Shown one piece after another: positions 8,561-19,100 of a DNA stretch of 64,000 nt. Every line of letters begins with the position of its first letter. Within the stretch, counting starts at the first letter, position 1. The stretch comes from Dyadobacter psychrophilus. Its GTDB lineage: Bacteria; Bacteroidota; Bacteroidia; Cytophagales; Spirosomataceae. Position numbers and translations under genes: made by a program. The DNA is taken from assembly GCF_900167945.1 (NCBI RefSeq), contig NZ_FUZA01000006.1, positions 62,001 through 126,000 of the forward strand, in the 5' to 3' direction. The notes beneath the pieces are model-generated. The model was not told the DNA's origin. It ran no database searches and was given only the letters and a program-made list of their open reading frames with translations.

Positions 8561-9859
8561 TCAGTTTTGAGCCTCCACCTCGCCGTTTTTCATCACCATT
8601 TTTACGTCAAAAAGAGCCTTCTTGAAGTCCATTTGCATATCCCCGTTAAAAACCGAGATATCTGCCTTGGCATTTTCTTTCAAAACGCCGATCTGACCCT
8701 GCATTCCCAATGCGATGGCAGCATTGTAAGTGGCCGTTTTTAATACATCAGCAGCCGACAACCCCGCATCGAAATAACCGGAAACACTATACTTCGCCAG
8801 CTCCCCTCTAGGTAGATTAAAGTCCATATAAGCATCCGAACCGGCTACGATCATGACGCCTGCCTTATGAGCGGCCTGTATTCTGTCCTGCAATGGTTTG
8901 AAATTTTTCTGTGCTTCCTGCTCATTAAATGCCATGTTCTGCCCCTTCATATAAATTCTCTGGAGATCTACAGAACCGTCTGTCGGAACCAGATAAATTC
9001 CCCTTTTTGCCATAGTATCAAGTGTAGCAGGCTTAAAACCGTAGCCATGTTCGAGTCCGTCAACGCCCGCTTCAATAGCCGCATGTACGGCCCAGTCCCG
9101 ATCACAATGTGCAGTAACTTTGATTCTTTCGCTATGGGCAGCTTTTACGATTGCCTTCATTTCCTCCAATGTTAAGGTCAGGCGATTTCCGATGGCTGTG
9201 ATCTTGATCACGTCGACACCCCGCGCAATATGCTCTTTCACCGCTTTTGTTGCCTCCTCTGCACCACTGACCATTGTGTACTCTTTGCTCGAATATTTAT
9301 CAAATTCCTTAACCGGCATACCATACAGCTGCCCATCCATTGCGCTAATGATCGGGCCGGAAAAAATCATCCTGGGGCCTGGAAAATCACCTCTCTCAAT
9401 TGCTTTATTAACTTCCAGATCCAGATATTGTTCGGAATTCCCCAAATCCCTTATCGAAGTAAAGCCTGCATTCAAATAGCTTTTTGCATAGCCAACAGCT
9501 CTCAGCACCCTTGTTTCGGGAGAGTTCATCATCCCGTCGAAAGCAAGATTTTCATTGACCCCCTGCCGAAAAAGCAAATGCGTGTGGGCGTCAATTAAAC
9601 CCGGGGTAACGGTGGCATTGCTATAGTCCAGAACGGTTGTACCTGACGGCGCATCAAGTTTATCACCGATTTTCAAAATGATGTCGCCTTTGATCAGGAT
9701 CTGTTTGTTTTTCAGAAATTGATTTTTTTCCGAATCATACATTTGCCCTGCTTTGATCAGATAATATTTCTCTGCGGGCTGGGCGGAAATTGTTTTTACA
9801 AAAAATAAAATGGTGAGGATACAAAGTGAAAGAGGTCTGGTAAAGTTTGTGAGCAGCAT
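8561..9859 (-). CDS. Exported metal-dependent amidohydrolase
   Basis: I use the ATG at 9859, which gives 432 residues with a proper signal peptide (MLLTNFTRPLSLCILTILFFVKTISA); the longer frame to 9997 adds an implausible cysteine-rich leader. It has an amidohydrolase-superfamily TIM barrel: the HxH metal site in GLIDAHTHLLF, the bridging lysine region DVIKITA, histidines in VTAHCDRDWAVHAA and LEHGYG, and the catalytic aspartate in VAGSDAYMDF. Family members of this type (imidazolonepropionase-like, periplasmic) include peptidases and hydrolases of cyclic amides. The substrate is not predictable. It is divergent from the molybdopterin dehydrogenase gene. Confidence 0.85.
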   Translation of the reverse strand: MLLTNFTRPLSLCILTILFFVKTISAQPAEKYYLIKAGQMYDSEKNQFLKNKQILIKGDIILKIGDKLDAPSGTTVLDYSNATVTPGLIDAHTHLLFRQGVNENLAFDGMMNSPETRVLRAVGYAKSYLNAGFTSIRDLGNSEQYLDLEVNKAIERGDFPGPRMIFSGPIISAMDGQLYGMPVKEFDKYSSKEYTMVSGAEEATKAVKEHIARGVDVIKITAIGNRLTLTLEEMKAIVKAAHSERIKVTAHCDRDWAVHAAIEAGVDGLEHGYGFKPATLDTMAKRGIYLVPTDGSVDLQRIYMKGQNMAFNEQEAQKNFKPLQDRIQAAHKAGVMIVAGSDAYMDFNLPRGELAKYSVSGYFDAGLSAADVLKTATYNAAIALGMQGQIGVLKENAKADISVFNGDMQMDFKKALFDVKMVMKNGEVEAQN

Positions 9860-10055
9860 CAGGTTATATTTATTTTTAGTCTTCCAATAATAACAAATAT
9901 TCTTAGTTCTGCAATAGGAAAATTCGCATTTGGTAGCAACTTGGTTACATCGGGCGATCCCATTGAAATCCTCCAGAAAAAGGACGTATCTCGGCACTTA
10001 CATTCTTTTTTCGTATTATTATACAGCGAATTAGCGAAAATTTAGATTCGTAGCC

Positions 10056-12218
10056 ATGGGACAAAAAGGAGATTTTTCCAGAAGAACTTTTCTGCAAAAG
10101 GCAGGTTTTTCTAGCATTGTACTGACACTCGGCTGGCAGTGGCCTGCATCAGGAGCAACCGCTTGTAATATTGTTCAGTTTGATAGTACAGCGCAGGCTG
10201 AAACCGAGCTGATGGCCTGGATATCCATAGATGGAGCTGGAAAAGTTACCATTTTTAACCACCGGTCGGAAATGGGACAGGGAACCTGGCAGGCAATTCC
10301 GCAAATCATTGCTGAGGAACTGGAAGTAAGCATGGACGATGTGCAGATCCGGTTTGCCCAGGCCAATCCTCAAAAATATGGGCCCCAGCCACAGGAAGGA
10401 AGCTTTTCCGTTCGAGGCTGGTATCAGCAGCTGCTAACCATCGGCGCATCTGCAAGGGAAATGCTCATTGCAGCGGCGGCAAACCAATGGAATGTTGATA
10501 AAGATCAGTGTTATGCGGAGAATGGTCATGTTCTCCACCGCGCCTCAGGAAAAAAGCTAGGCTACGGGATGCTCGTCAAAGATGCTGCGGCATTAAAGCC
10601 ACCCCTGCTGGTTCAACTAAAAGCTAGAAAGGACTATAAAATCATCGGTAAGCCTCTTCGGCGCAATGATATTGTCTCCAAAGTGAATGGCTCCGCCGTA
10701 TTCGGGCTCGACAAACAACTCCCCGGTATGCTGTACGCGGTTGTAGAGCGGAACCCCCGTTTTAGGGGAAAAGTTAAAAATTTCGACGACAAGGCTACCA
10801 AATCAGTGAAAGGGGTAACTCATGTGCTGAAAGTACAAAGGGTTGTGTTCGGCCTGGTGTACGAAGGCGTCGCTGTAGTTGCAGATTCGCTATGGTCGGC
10901 GATGAAAGGGCGTACATTGCTCAAAGTGGAATGGGACGACGAAGGTTTTGAGCACCTGGCTTCGGAACAGCTTTTTACAAGAATGAATGAGGATCTTGAA
11001 AAGCCCTTGCCATCTGATGATTTTGAAACAGCATTTAAAAATACTTCGAAAACCATTGACGCACACTATGAAATGCCCTATCAGTCGCACAGCTGCATGG
11101 AACCGCTCAATTGCATTGCCAATGTAAAAGACGACAGCATTGAAATTTGGGGTCCCATACAGGAAGCCAACTGGATCCAGGCCGATTTGAGCGACAGATT
11201 CAAAATTCCAATTGCAAATGTGAAGGTAAACATGACGTTTCTCGGTGGCGGTTTCGGGCGAAAAGCATTTCCTGACTATCCTTTGGAAGCCGCCCTTATT
11301 TCGAAAGAGATCAAGACGCCGGTGCAGGTCGTTTGGACGAGGGAAGATGACATGAGCATGGGCCCGTTCCGTCCGGGAGCCACATACAAATGCAGAGGCG
11401 GCGTGGATAACCAAAATAAGATCTTTTCATTCCAGATTATTTCTGCATCCCAGCCTATCGGACCCGGGCAGGACAAAGACGCCACTCCGGAGCTTGTAAC
11501 CAAGAATACAGGCGGAATAGCCGGTCTTGTTGCTGATTATTACAAATCTATTCCGCATTATAGTTTTGGTGGTATGCCCACAAAATCTCCCATTCCTACT
11601 ATGTGGTGGCGTGCACCTGGTGCCAATGTAGATACATTCGCCTGCGAAAGTTTTATTGATGAGCTAGCACATCTCGCCGCTCAAGATCCCCTGGAATTTA
11701 GAAAAGCACATTTCATCACTCCACGTTACCAGGCACTGATAACTAAACTCGCATCGGTCAGCGGCTGGCAGTCGAGGAATAAGAACGGTGGTTGGGGAAT
11801 GGCTCTCACCGAATGTTTCGGCGGCATTGTTGGCCAGGCTGTGAAGGTTTCCCGCCAGCAGGACGGAAAGATCCGGATCGATAAAGTATATGCAGTTATG
11901 GATTGCGGCTGGTACGTTAATCCAGACATTATACGCGCCCAGGTCGAAGGCAGCATTGTAATGGCCATTGGCGCATCTGTTAACCACGCCACGCATTTCG
12001 AAGACGGAAGAGCCATTGAAAAAAATTTCCATACCTACCCTTTGCCGCGCATTGGCGAGATCCCGCAAATGGAGGTGCACATTATGGAAAATGATGAAAA
12101 GCCAGGCGGCGTAGGCGAACCCGGATTGCCCGCATTTGCACCCGCACTGTGCAACGCTATTTTTGATCTCACCGGCAAACGAATCAGGAAATTGCCTTTT
12201 AAACTGGATGAAGTTTAG
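10056..12218 (+). CDS. Molybdopterin-binding dehydrogenase large subunit (IorB-like), orphan
   Basis: A 720-residue xanthine-dehydrogenase-family protein of the isoquinoline 1-oxidoreductase beta type, with duplicated N-terminal halves. A twin-arginine signal is visible (SRRTFLQKAGF), so it is folded with its cofactor and exported. The molybdopterin loop is GGGFGRKAF (about 393-401) and the catalytic-glutamate region is GVGEPGLPAFAPA near the C-terminus. Such subunits hydroxylate N-heterocycles or aldehydes and pass electrons to a [2Fe-2S] small subunit. Unlike the 46-49 kb pair, no small-subunit gene flanks this one: an amidohydrolase precedes it divergently and a C25 peptidase follows. It may share the distant small subunit or use another acceptor. 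Confidence 0.88.
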   Translation: MGQKGDFSRRTFLQKAGFSSIVLTLGWQWPASGATACNIVQFDSTAQAETELMAWISIDGAGKVTIFNHRSEMGQGTWQAIPQIIAEELEVSMDDVQIRFAQANPQKYGPQPQEGSFSVRGWYQQLLTIGASAREMLIAAAANQWNVDKDQCYAENGHVLHRASGKKLGYGMLVKDAAALKPPLLVQLKARKDYKIIGKPLRRNDIVSKVNGSAVFGLDKQLPGMLYAVVERNPRFRGKVKNFDDKATKSVKGVTHVLKVQRVVFGLVYEGVAVVADSLWSAMKGRTLLKVEWDDEGFEHLASEQLFTRMNEDLEKPLPSDDFETAFKNTSKTIDAHYEMPYQSHSCMEPLNCIANVKDDSIEIWGPIQEANWIQADLSDRFKIPIANVKVNMTFLGGGFGRKAFPDYPLEAALISKEIKTPVQVVWTREDDMSMGPFRPGATYKCRGGVDNQNKIFSFQIISASQPIGPGQDKDATPELVTKNTGGIAGLVADYYKSIPHYSFGGMPTKSPIPTMWWRAPGANVDTFACESFIDELAHLAAQDPLEFRKAHFITPRYQALITKLASVSGWQSRNKNGGWGMALTECFGGIVGQAVKVSRQQDGKIRIDKVYAVMDCGWYVNPDIIRAQVEGSIVMAIGASVNHATHFEDGRAIEKNFHTYPLPRIGEIPQMEVHIMENDEKPGGVGEPGLPAFAPALCNAIFDLTGKRIRKLPFKLDEV

Positions 12219-12363
12219 ATTTGACGCGGGTGACGCTTTTCCAAAATTTACCTCAGAATAACCCATATCGCACGGTTGCTAAATGGAGAAGTATTTAGTG
12301 GATTGTTCGCATTTCCTTGCAAGACAATGGCTTGAATCAGGCCGAGGTTTTTCGAGAAGCAAT

Positions 12364-15300
12364 ATGCGTTACCATAATCATACACTCATTAAATTAATAT
12401 TTTTCTCAATTTGGCTATCTGCAAATGTGGCCAATGCGCAGTGGGGAGCGCCTTATGCCAACAACTGGATCGATTATACAAAGCCTTATGTGAAGATTGG
12501 GATTGAAAAAAAAGGACTCCATAAAATATCGCTTTCGGCCTTACCCAAAAGCTTTCCGACGAATTCCCCCGACAAGATTCAATTGTGGAGAAGGGGAAAA
12601 CAAGTATCCATTATAAGCGCGTCCAATAAAGAAATCCTTTTCTATGCTGTACCCAATGACGGCGCAAGCGATTCGCTCCTGTACCGGCCGATGAGCTCCC
12701 GCGTCAATCCGTATTTTAGTATGTATTCCGATGAAGGTGCTTACTTTCTGACAGTCGGCGATTCGCCGGGCAACAGAGCTAAAATCATTGACGAGCCGAT
12801 TGATAATAATGTGCCCTTATTGCCTTTTCACAAAGAAACATTAACAACGGTTTACCAGGATGATTATTCATTAAGTACGCTCAAAGCCATAAGCAAACCA
12901 CCTTTTCTGAATAGCTATTTCGAGCTAGGTGCCAGCAGGACCGGAAAAGTGCAGGATAATGATGGTGCCGGCTTGATAACCGTAAATTTCAAGTTGCAAA
13001 ATCATATAAATGCTTCTCAAAAACCCTTCATTAAGCTGCTGATCCATGGCAGAAGCGATAAGGAGCATAAAATTGAAGTCTATGTTGGTAAGAATCCAAA
13101 GTCGCTGCGGCATGTAACCGTGCTGACAAATTCACGATTTAGTCCCACAAAATATTCATTTGAATTAAAACAAGAGGATACGGATGCTGATAAAAATGGA
13201 GTGATCTCTCTTAAAACAGTTAATGCAGATAGATTGGACAGATTTTCGTTGACTTATTTCTCAGTTGAATTCCCACAGTCATTTTATATCGAAAAACAGG
13301 CAAGTAAGGAATTCAGGCTTTTTCCCGTCCAGGATGATCGGAGCAGGATCTCATTTAAAGGCGCTTCCGCAGACTTCACATTCACAGATATTTCTGATCC
13401 TGACAAACCCATTGTCATTAAAGCCAAAAATGAAAGCATTATAGTGCCTCGCCAGGCTGGAGAAGAACAAACCTTGTTTGCTACGAAAGAGGTTTTTAAT
13501 GTTGATGTATCGAAAATAAAGGATATCAAGTTCCAGCCACTAATCCCAAAGGAACCGGACTACATTATCATTACCACAGACAGTTTGCTGGAAGGCGCCA
13601 CACAATTTGCCAAATACCGGGCTTCACAATCTGGCGGTGGCTTCAAACCTCTGATTGTCAACATTCGGGAGATTTACAATCAATTCAATTACGGCGAGCC
13701 CAGCCCAGTTGCGGTCCGGAAGTTTATATCCTATATGCTTACTGAGGGAGGCAAGGATAAATATTTGTTCCTCATTGGCAAGTCTATTACACAAAATGAA
13801 GCAATGAAAAGGGAACTGCCAGACGAAGTGCCAACAATCGGGTACCCTGCTTCGGACATGCTGCTTGTAGAAGGACTAGCCGGAGCCCCACAGGATGTCC
13901 CGGCGATTCCGGTAGGTCGCCTATCTGCCGTTACAAATCAACATGTTATCGATTACCTGCAGAAAGTTAAGGATTACGAAAGCATGAAAGATTACAGCTG
14001 GCGAAAAAACGTGCTGCACTTGAATGGTGGAAAAACAGTCGAAGAAATCAGCCAGCTGAAAGGCCTTTTAAGCGCATTGGAGACCGATGTAGAAAATGGT
14101 GAACTGGGAGGAAAAGTGAAGCAATTTGCCAAACAACAGGCAATGCCGGAACCGGAGCCAGTTAATATAACGCCCGAAGTGAATGCGGGCGCCGGGCTGA
14201 TCACTTTTTTTGGACATGGATCCTGGTATATTACCGATCTTGATATGGGCTACATAACCGATGCTGCACGCAGTTATAGCAATCTGCATAAATATCCAGT
14301 GTTGTATTTCAATGGCTGTGGTGTCGGGAACATTTTTGCTGACAAGTTTAATCAAAAACCAAAAACACCTAAATCAGCTGACCGGATCACGCTTTCGCTC
14401 GATTGGCTTCTGGCTCCTAATCGCGGAGCGATTGCCGTTATTGCCAACTCCTATGAAAGTTATGTAAGCCCTTCCGCAGCCTATCTGCAACGGTTGTATC
14501 ATTATATGTTCATGGATTCCGCCACCGCCCATTTACCGATCGGAAAAATTCAAATGGCCGTGGCAAATGACATCCTGTCAAAGCATAAAGATGCGCACAG
14601 CATTGCCAATACACACCAGACTATACTACAAGGTGATCCTGCTTTGAAGCTCATCACGGTGGATAAACCCGACTATGCAGTTGATCCTGATGAAAGTATT
14701 GCACTGCAGGCGCAATCTCCGAATAAGTCGATAGAAGCCTCTGATTCCTTGAAAGTTCTGATCAAAATATCAAATAATGGCCGGTTTATTGCCAAACAAC
14801 ATGTGCCTGTTACTTTGACTTATTTTGGAAGAAAGGGCAACATTACTAAAACAGAGTCAATCAAATCATTCCCTTCTCAATTTGCATGTCAAGTCACCTT
14901 ACTCAATTCCCGCGACATTCAGAAAATCCGTGTTGAAATCGATCCGAAACGTGCCATCAGTGAGCTGAATGTTGATAATAATGTTGCAGAACTGGACATT
15001 GACTGGGATTCAGTAAAGGATAAAAACGCATTCTCCTCAGAGCATGCAAAGGACATCGTCCCGCCGTTGTTGACCGTCAAATTTGACGATAGATTGTTGG
15101 AGCACAAAGAAACTATTGCCGCCAAGCCGCAGATAACAATCTATCTGTCAGATGACAAGCAGCTTTTAGCCGACACATCCCTGATTGAAATATTCATCAA
15201 GCATTGCGGAGATGATAAATGCGATTTTGAGAGGATCAGCTATTTAGAAAATAATATTAAAATAAACGCACTTGATTTAAAAGCGCTGAAACTAAATTTT

Positions 15301-15708
15301 GCCACGGACTTGAAAGCAGGCGCGTACGAAATTTTAGTTAATGCCAAAGATCGCGCCGGAAATGCAGTTGCTCAGCCTTACAGAATGCTTTTTGAGATAA
15401 GCGATGACGAAAATCCGCCTTCCGAACTCGTAGTAAGCCCAAATCCTGCCTCATCGTATTTACGTTTCGAGCTCAAAACTGCCGTTAACGCTGATCTGAA
15501 ATCAATTAAATACATCATTTATAATCAAAGAGGCATTGTGGTTGAAGACAAAAGTCTTCAACCAGCCTCAGGAGCGCTCACAAATGAATGGTATTGGATG
15601 CCATCCGACCTGTCAGCCGGACTTTATATGTACAAGGTTTTGCTCGTGAATGCCCGGAACGAAACCTTCGTCACATTTCCGGGCAAAGTAATTATTTACG
15701 GAAAGTAA
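12364..15708 (+). CDS. C25 family cysteine peptidase (PorU-like) with type IX sorting domain
   Basis: Starting at the ATG at 12364 gives 1,114 residues with a signal peptide ending ANVANAQ; the longer frame from 12283 adds an unlikely leader. The centre is a gingipain/PorU-type (peptidase C25) domain with a His-Cys pair visible: His618 in FFGHGSW and Cys652 in FNGCGVGN. After Ig-like and CARDB-like segments comes a type A type IX secretion C-terminal domain (VVSPNPASSYLRFEL ... GLYMYKVLL). Because it carries its own sorting domain it is likely a T9SS cargo or an accessory sortase (PorU2-like), not the principal PorU. It ends 3 bp from the convergent small secreted protein. Confidence 0.82.
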   Translation: MRYHNHTLIKLIFFSIWLSANVANAQWGAPYANNWIDYTKPYVKIGIEKKGLHKISLSALPKSFPTNSPDKIQLWRRGKQVSIISASNKEILFYAVPNDGASDSLLYRPMSSRVNPYFSMYSDEGAYFLTVGDSPGNRAKIIDEPIDNNVPLLPFHKETLTTVYQDDYSLSTLKAISKPPFLNSYFELGASRTGKVQDNDGAGLITVNFKLQNHINASQKPFIKLLIHGRSDKEHKIEVYVGKNPKSLRHVTVLTNSRFSPTKYSFELKQEDTDADKNGVISLKTVNADRLDRFSLTYFSVEFPQSFYIEKQASKEFRLFPVQDDRSRISFKGASADFTFTDISDPDKPIVIKAKNESIIVPRQAGEEQTLFATKEVFNVDVSKIKDIKFQPLIPKEPDYIIITTDSLLEGATQFAKYRASQSGGGFKPLIVNIREIYNQFNYGEPSPVAVRKFISYMLTEGGKDKYLFLIGKSITQNEAMKRELPDEVPTIGYPASDMLLVEGLAGAPQDVPAIPVGRLSAVTNQHVIDYLQKVKDYESMKDYSWRKNVLHLNGGKTVEEISQLKGLLSALETDVENGELGGKVKQFAKQQAMPEPEPVNITPEVNAGAGLITFFGHGSWYITDLDMGYITDAARSYSNLHKYPVLYFNGCGVGNIFADKFNQKPKTPKSADRITLSLDWLLAPNRGAIAVIANSYESYVSPSAAYLQRLYHYMFMDSATAHLPIGKIQMAVANDILSKHKDAHSIANTHQTILQGDPALKLITVDKPDYAVDPDESIALQAQSPNKSIEASDSLKVLIKISNNGRFIAKQHVPVTLTYFGRKGNITKTESIKSFPSQFACQVTLLNSRDIQKIRVEIDPKRAISELNVDNNVAELDIDWDSVKDKNAFSSEHAKDIVPPLLTVKFDDRLLEHKETIAAKPQITIYLSDDKQLLADTSLIEIFIKHCGDDKCDFERISYLENNIKINALDLKALKLNFATDLKAGAYEILVNAKDRAGNAVAQPYRMLFEISDDENPPSELVVSPNPASSYLRFELKTAVNADLKSIKYIIYNQRGIVVEDKSLQPASGALTNEWYWMPSDLSAGLYMYKVLLVNARNETFVTFPGKVIIYGK

Positions 15709-15711
15709 ATC

Positions 15712-16095
15712 CTATTCTTTAATCCTCACCGCTGTCGCATCAAACATTCCGCTCATCACGGAGCCTTTCAAATGGTCATCATCCACTTTTGCAAGATCAA
15801 GCGAAACTTCCGTTCCCTGTGCTTCAAAATAGATGGTCATCTTATTTCCTTCCTCAATAATGTTCGAAATAGGCAAGGCATTCGGATTTTTGCCTGTCGG
15901 GTCTTTTAATTCGCCGGTCAGTTTACCCTCTTTTCTGGTGAGTTCCGTTACCAATTTCGAATCTCCGTCTGGCGTGCCCACGACAAGAATCTCCCATTTG
16001 CCCAAGAACAGGTCGTTGGGAGTTGCAGTTTGCGAAAAGCCATTCACGGCAATCCCTAAAAATAAAAATACGATAGCGATACAGGTTCTTTTCAT
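15712..16095 (-). CDS. Small secreted lipocalin-like protein of unknown function
   Basis: A 127-residue protein with a signal peptide (MKRTCIAIVFLFLGIAVNGFSQ) and a mature part of short beta strands around a GKWEI motif near its N-terminus, as in small lipocalin-like or calycin folds. The phrases KEGKLTGELKDPTG and DDHLKGSV resemble the secreted modules often found beside ThuA or sugar-oxidising proteins. The gene lies 41 bp downstream of the large ThuA/dehydrogenase gene on the same strand, so the two probably form an operon. I cannot name a function. Confidence 0.65.
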   Translation of the reverse strand: MKRTCIAIVFLFLGIAVNGFSQTATPNDLFLGKWEILVVGTPDGDSKLVTELTRKEGKLTGELKDPTGKNPNALPISNIIEEGNKMTIYFEAQGTEVSLDLAKVDDDHLKGSVMSGMFDATAVRIKE

Positions 16096-16136
16096 TGCAT
16101 AATTGATTTTAAGTGAGAATGATATATTGATAATTG

Positions 16137-19100
16137 TTATTGATTTTCAACAAGTTTGAATTCCGCTCCAAGAACGACCATTAGTGAATGTCCGTCTGCC
16201 GCCGGATTGGTAAAGACCAGATACACATCATGCAATTTGCCATCCGCCTTGTCCGAAACCTTAATCGGGACACTAAGCAGGTTCGGCTTAAAATCAAGCT
16301 TTTCAGAAGGTTCCAGAAATTCCGAGGAGCCTACCAAAGGACCTGTGGGGCTGTCCAGCCGGACTTCCACTTTTCCCCCAACAGCATTGAGCTGAGGTTT
16401 TGGTGCAACTGCCTGTAATTGCAACTCCGAAATTCCGTTCAAATCCGTTTGTTTCAGAACAATGTATGCGCCGGATTTGGAAGCAATTGCCAGGTTCATT
16501 CCACCATTGGAAATCTTCATAATGTCTTCGTACACATCAAAACTGTGCATATCCACCTTAGCATTTTTCAAAACAAGCGTTTTTTCGGATTTCAATGATG
16601 GCAATCCGCTCGCCCCGCCGTCTTCATATGCTGCCCTGACAATGTACACACCCTTGCCCTTATCGCCTGTTGGCACTTTGGCCACATAGCTGCCTTTCAC
16701 CGGCATTGACTTCTCCTTCGGCTTCTCATTGGTAACATTCAAAATATATTTGACCATTTCCGACGCATCAGCCGCCGATAATTGCGGATGTGCCGCCATA
16801 GCCGTTTCACCCCAAACGCCTCCTCCCCCGGCAATCACTTTCTTCGTCAGTCTTTCAACGGCGGACTTATCGTCTTTATATTTTGTGGAAACCTCCCGGT
16901 AAGCCGGCCCGATGGACTTTTTATCCACACTATGACAAGCTTTGCAATCGCTGGCTTCAATTAGTTTTTTACCCGGGGCAAAAGCTGCGCTCGCGTCTGC
17001 CGATCGGTGTCCCTGGGCAATGGCAATTTTGTCAAAACCTTCTGCCAAGTAATCAATATTGACTGCAACACGCTCTGCATCAATGCCTTTTTCCAATGTC
17101 CCATCTTCCTTGTCCGAAACTTTGACGTCGTAGTTGAATGGTTTGTTAGCCGAATAGAACGACTTATTGCCCATCGGCATATTGAGGCTCAATACAGGCG
17201 GCTCATTCCCCACCGTAATGTCCATCGACTGCGTGTTAACGCCACCTTTGCCATCATTCACAGTCAATGTTGCTTTGTAAATTCCAAGTTTCGTAAGGGT
17301 TAAACCCGCTTCGGGTGTGTTGATCTGTTTGCTAAAACCATTTTTGGAGGTGATTTTCCATGAATAACTCAGCGGATCATTATCGGCATCGACAGTCCCT
17401 TTCGCATCCAGTTTCAATGCAAGCGGTGCGGCGCCTCCCATTTTATTGGCAGCCATTTGAATCTGCGGTTTGCGGTTGCCGCCGTTGTATTCAATGCGGA
17501 TCAACCGGGCATCATCGTTCGCTGAAAACCAGCCTGTCCCGTATTCAAGCATATACAAATCACCATTTTCCGCAAATTCCATGTCCATTGGATTTGAGAA
17601 TTTGTAGCTTGGCATAAACCGTTCCATCGCAGCAAAATTGCCTTCCTTATCCATGGTAACAGACATAATCCAGCCGCGCATCCAGTCGTAAGTGAGCAGC
17701 TTGCCGTTGTAATATGCTGGAAATGCATGAGGCGCATTTTTGAGACCATCCGAATAAAAGACCGGGCCCGCCATTGCGTTCCTTCCACCACTTCCCGTTA
17801 ATGGAAACTCTTTGGACGTTCCATAAGGATACCAGATAAATGCTTTTTGAGCTGGTGGAAGCACTTTTAGGCCTGTATTACTTGGCGAATTATTCGTAGG
17901 AGCATCAACGTCCCACTTTTCCAGTGATTTACTTGCCGTGAAATCATACTTGTTATATGCCTTGTTGTCTCCTACAAAATGCGGCCAGCCAAAATTTCCG
18001 GCCTTACGCGCTTGCCCCACTTCATCATGGCCGGCCGGGCCTCTTAGCGAATCCGGTTTAGCCGCATCAGGGCCAACCTCTCCCCAATATACGTAACCGG
18101 TTTTCTGGTCAACCGAAATTCTGAACGGGTTTCTGTGGCCCATGGTAAAAATTTCGGGGCGGGTTTGTGGTGTGCCTTTGGCGAACAAGTTGCCGTCCGG
18201 AATGGTGTAGGTGCCATCCGGCTGTGGCTTAATGCGAATGATTTTCCCGCGCAGGTCATTGGTGTTGGCAGAAGATTTTTGCGCATCCCATGCCGATCTG
18301 CCCTCCCGCTCGTCGCTCGGACTGTAACCATTGGAGCCATGCGGATTGGTGTTGTCCCCTGTCGACAAATACAAGTTACCCGCTTTGTCCCAGGCAATTG
18401 AGCCTCCTGTATGACAGCATTCCTCGCGCTGTGTTTCAACTTCCAGCAACACTTTTTTAGAATCAAGATCCAGCTGGTCGCCTTTCATTTCAAACCTTGC
18501 AAGCACATTTTTCGGTGCTTCCGGGATAGAATAGTATAGGTAAATCCAATGATTCTGCGCAAAGTTGGGGTCTTTATTCAAACCTAAAAGGCCGTCCTCA
18601 CCGGTTGATTCCTTGCCTTCCTTGTTTTTGTACTTTGTACTAACAGGAATGGTGGCAATGTTTTTCAATTCTTTGGTTTTAACATTATAAAGCCTGACTT
18701 CGCCCTTCCGCTGAATAAACAGGATACGGTCGTTATCCAGCACGCTCAGCTCCATGGGCTCATCCAATTTTTCTTCCAGAATAACCTTGGTAAATCGGTT
18801 CTCCTCTGGTCTGGATTTAGTAAAATCGACTGCCTTAGGTGCATCGCCTCCCGTTGTATATTTTATGCCGGCATAAAGGTGATTCAAGAAAAGAGGATCT
18901 GAGAATGTCTCATCTGTGTGTCCCATAGCGGTATAGAAAGAACGGCCTCCGTCAAATTCCTGGTACCAGCTCATAGGGTGAAAATCAGGGTTTTTACCGC
19001 CTATATAGCTTTTTTCATCGATTTTAAGCACGACATTGATCTTCGGGGAAATATCTTTGAAGCTGTAAAATTCATCTGTTTTCTCAAACTCATCGGGCAT

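Noticed and set aside
17360-18466. Overlapping frames of about 85-140 codons within the ThuA/dehydrogenase gene on both strands
   Set aside because: Composition rich in His, Arg and Cys without motifs; the main frame has clear domains across the same bases.
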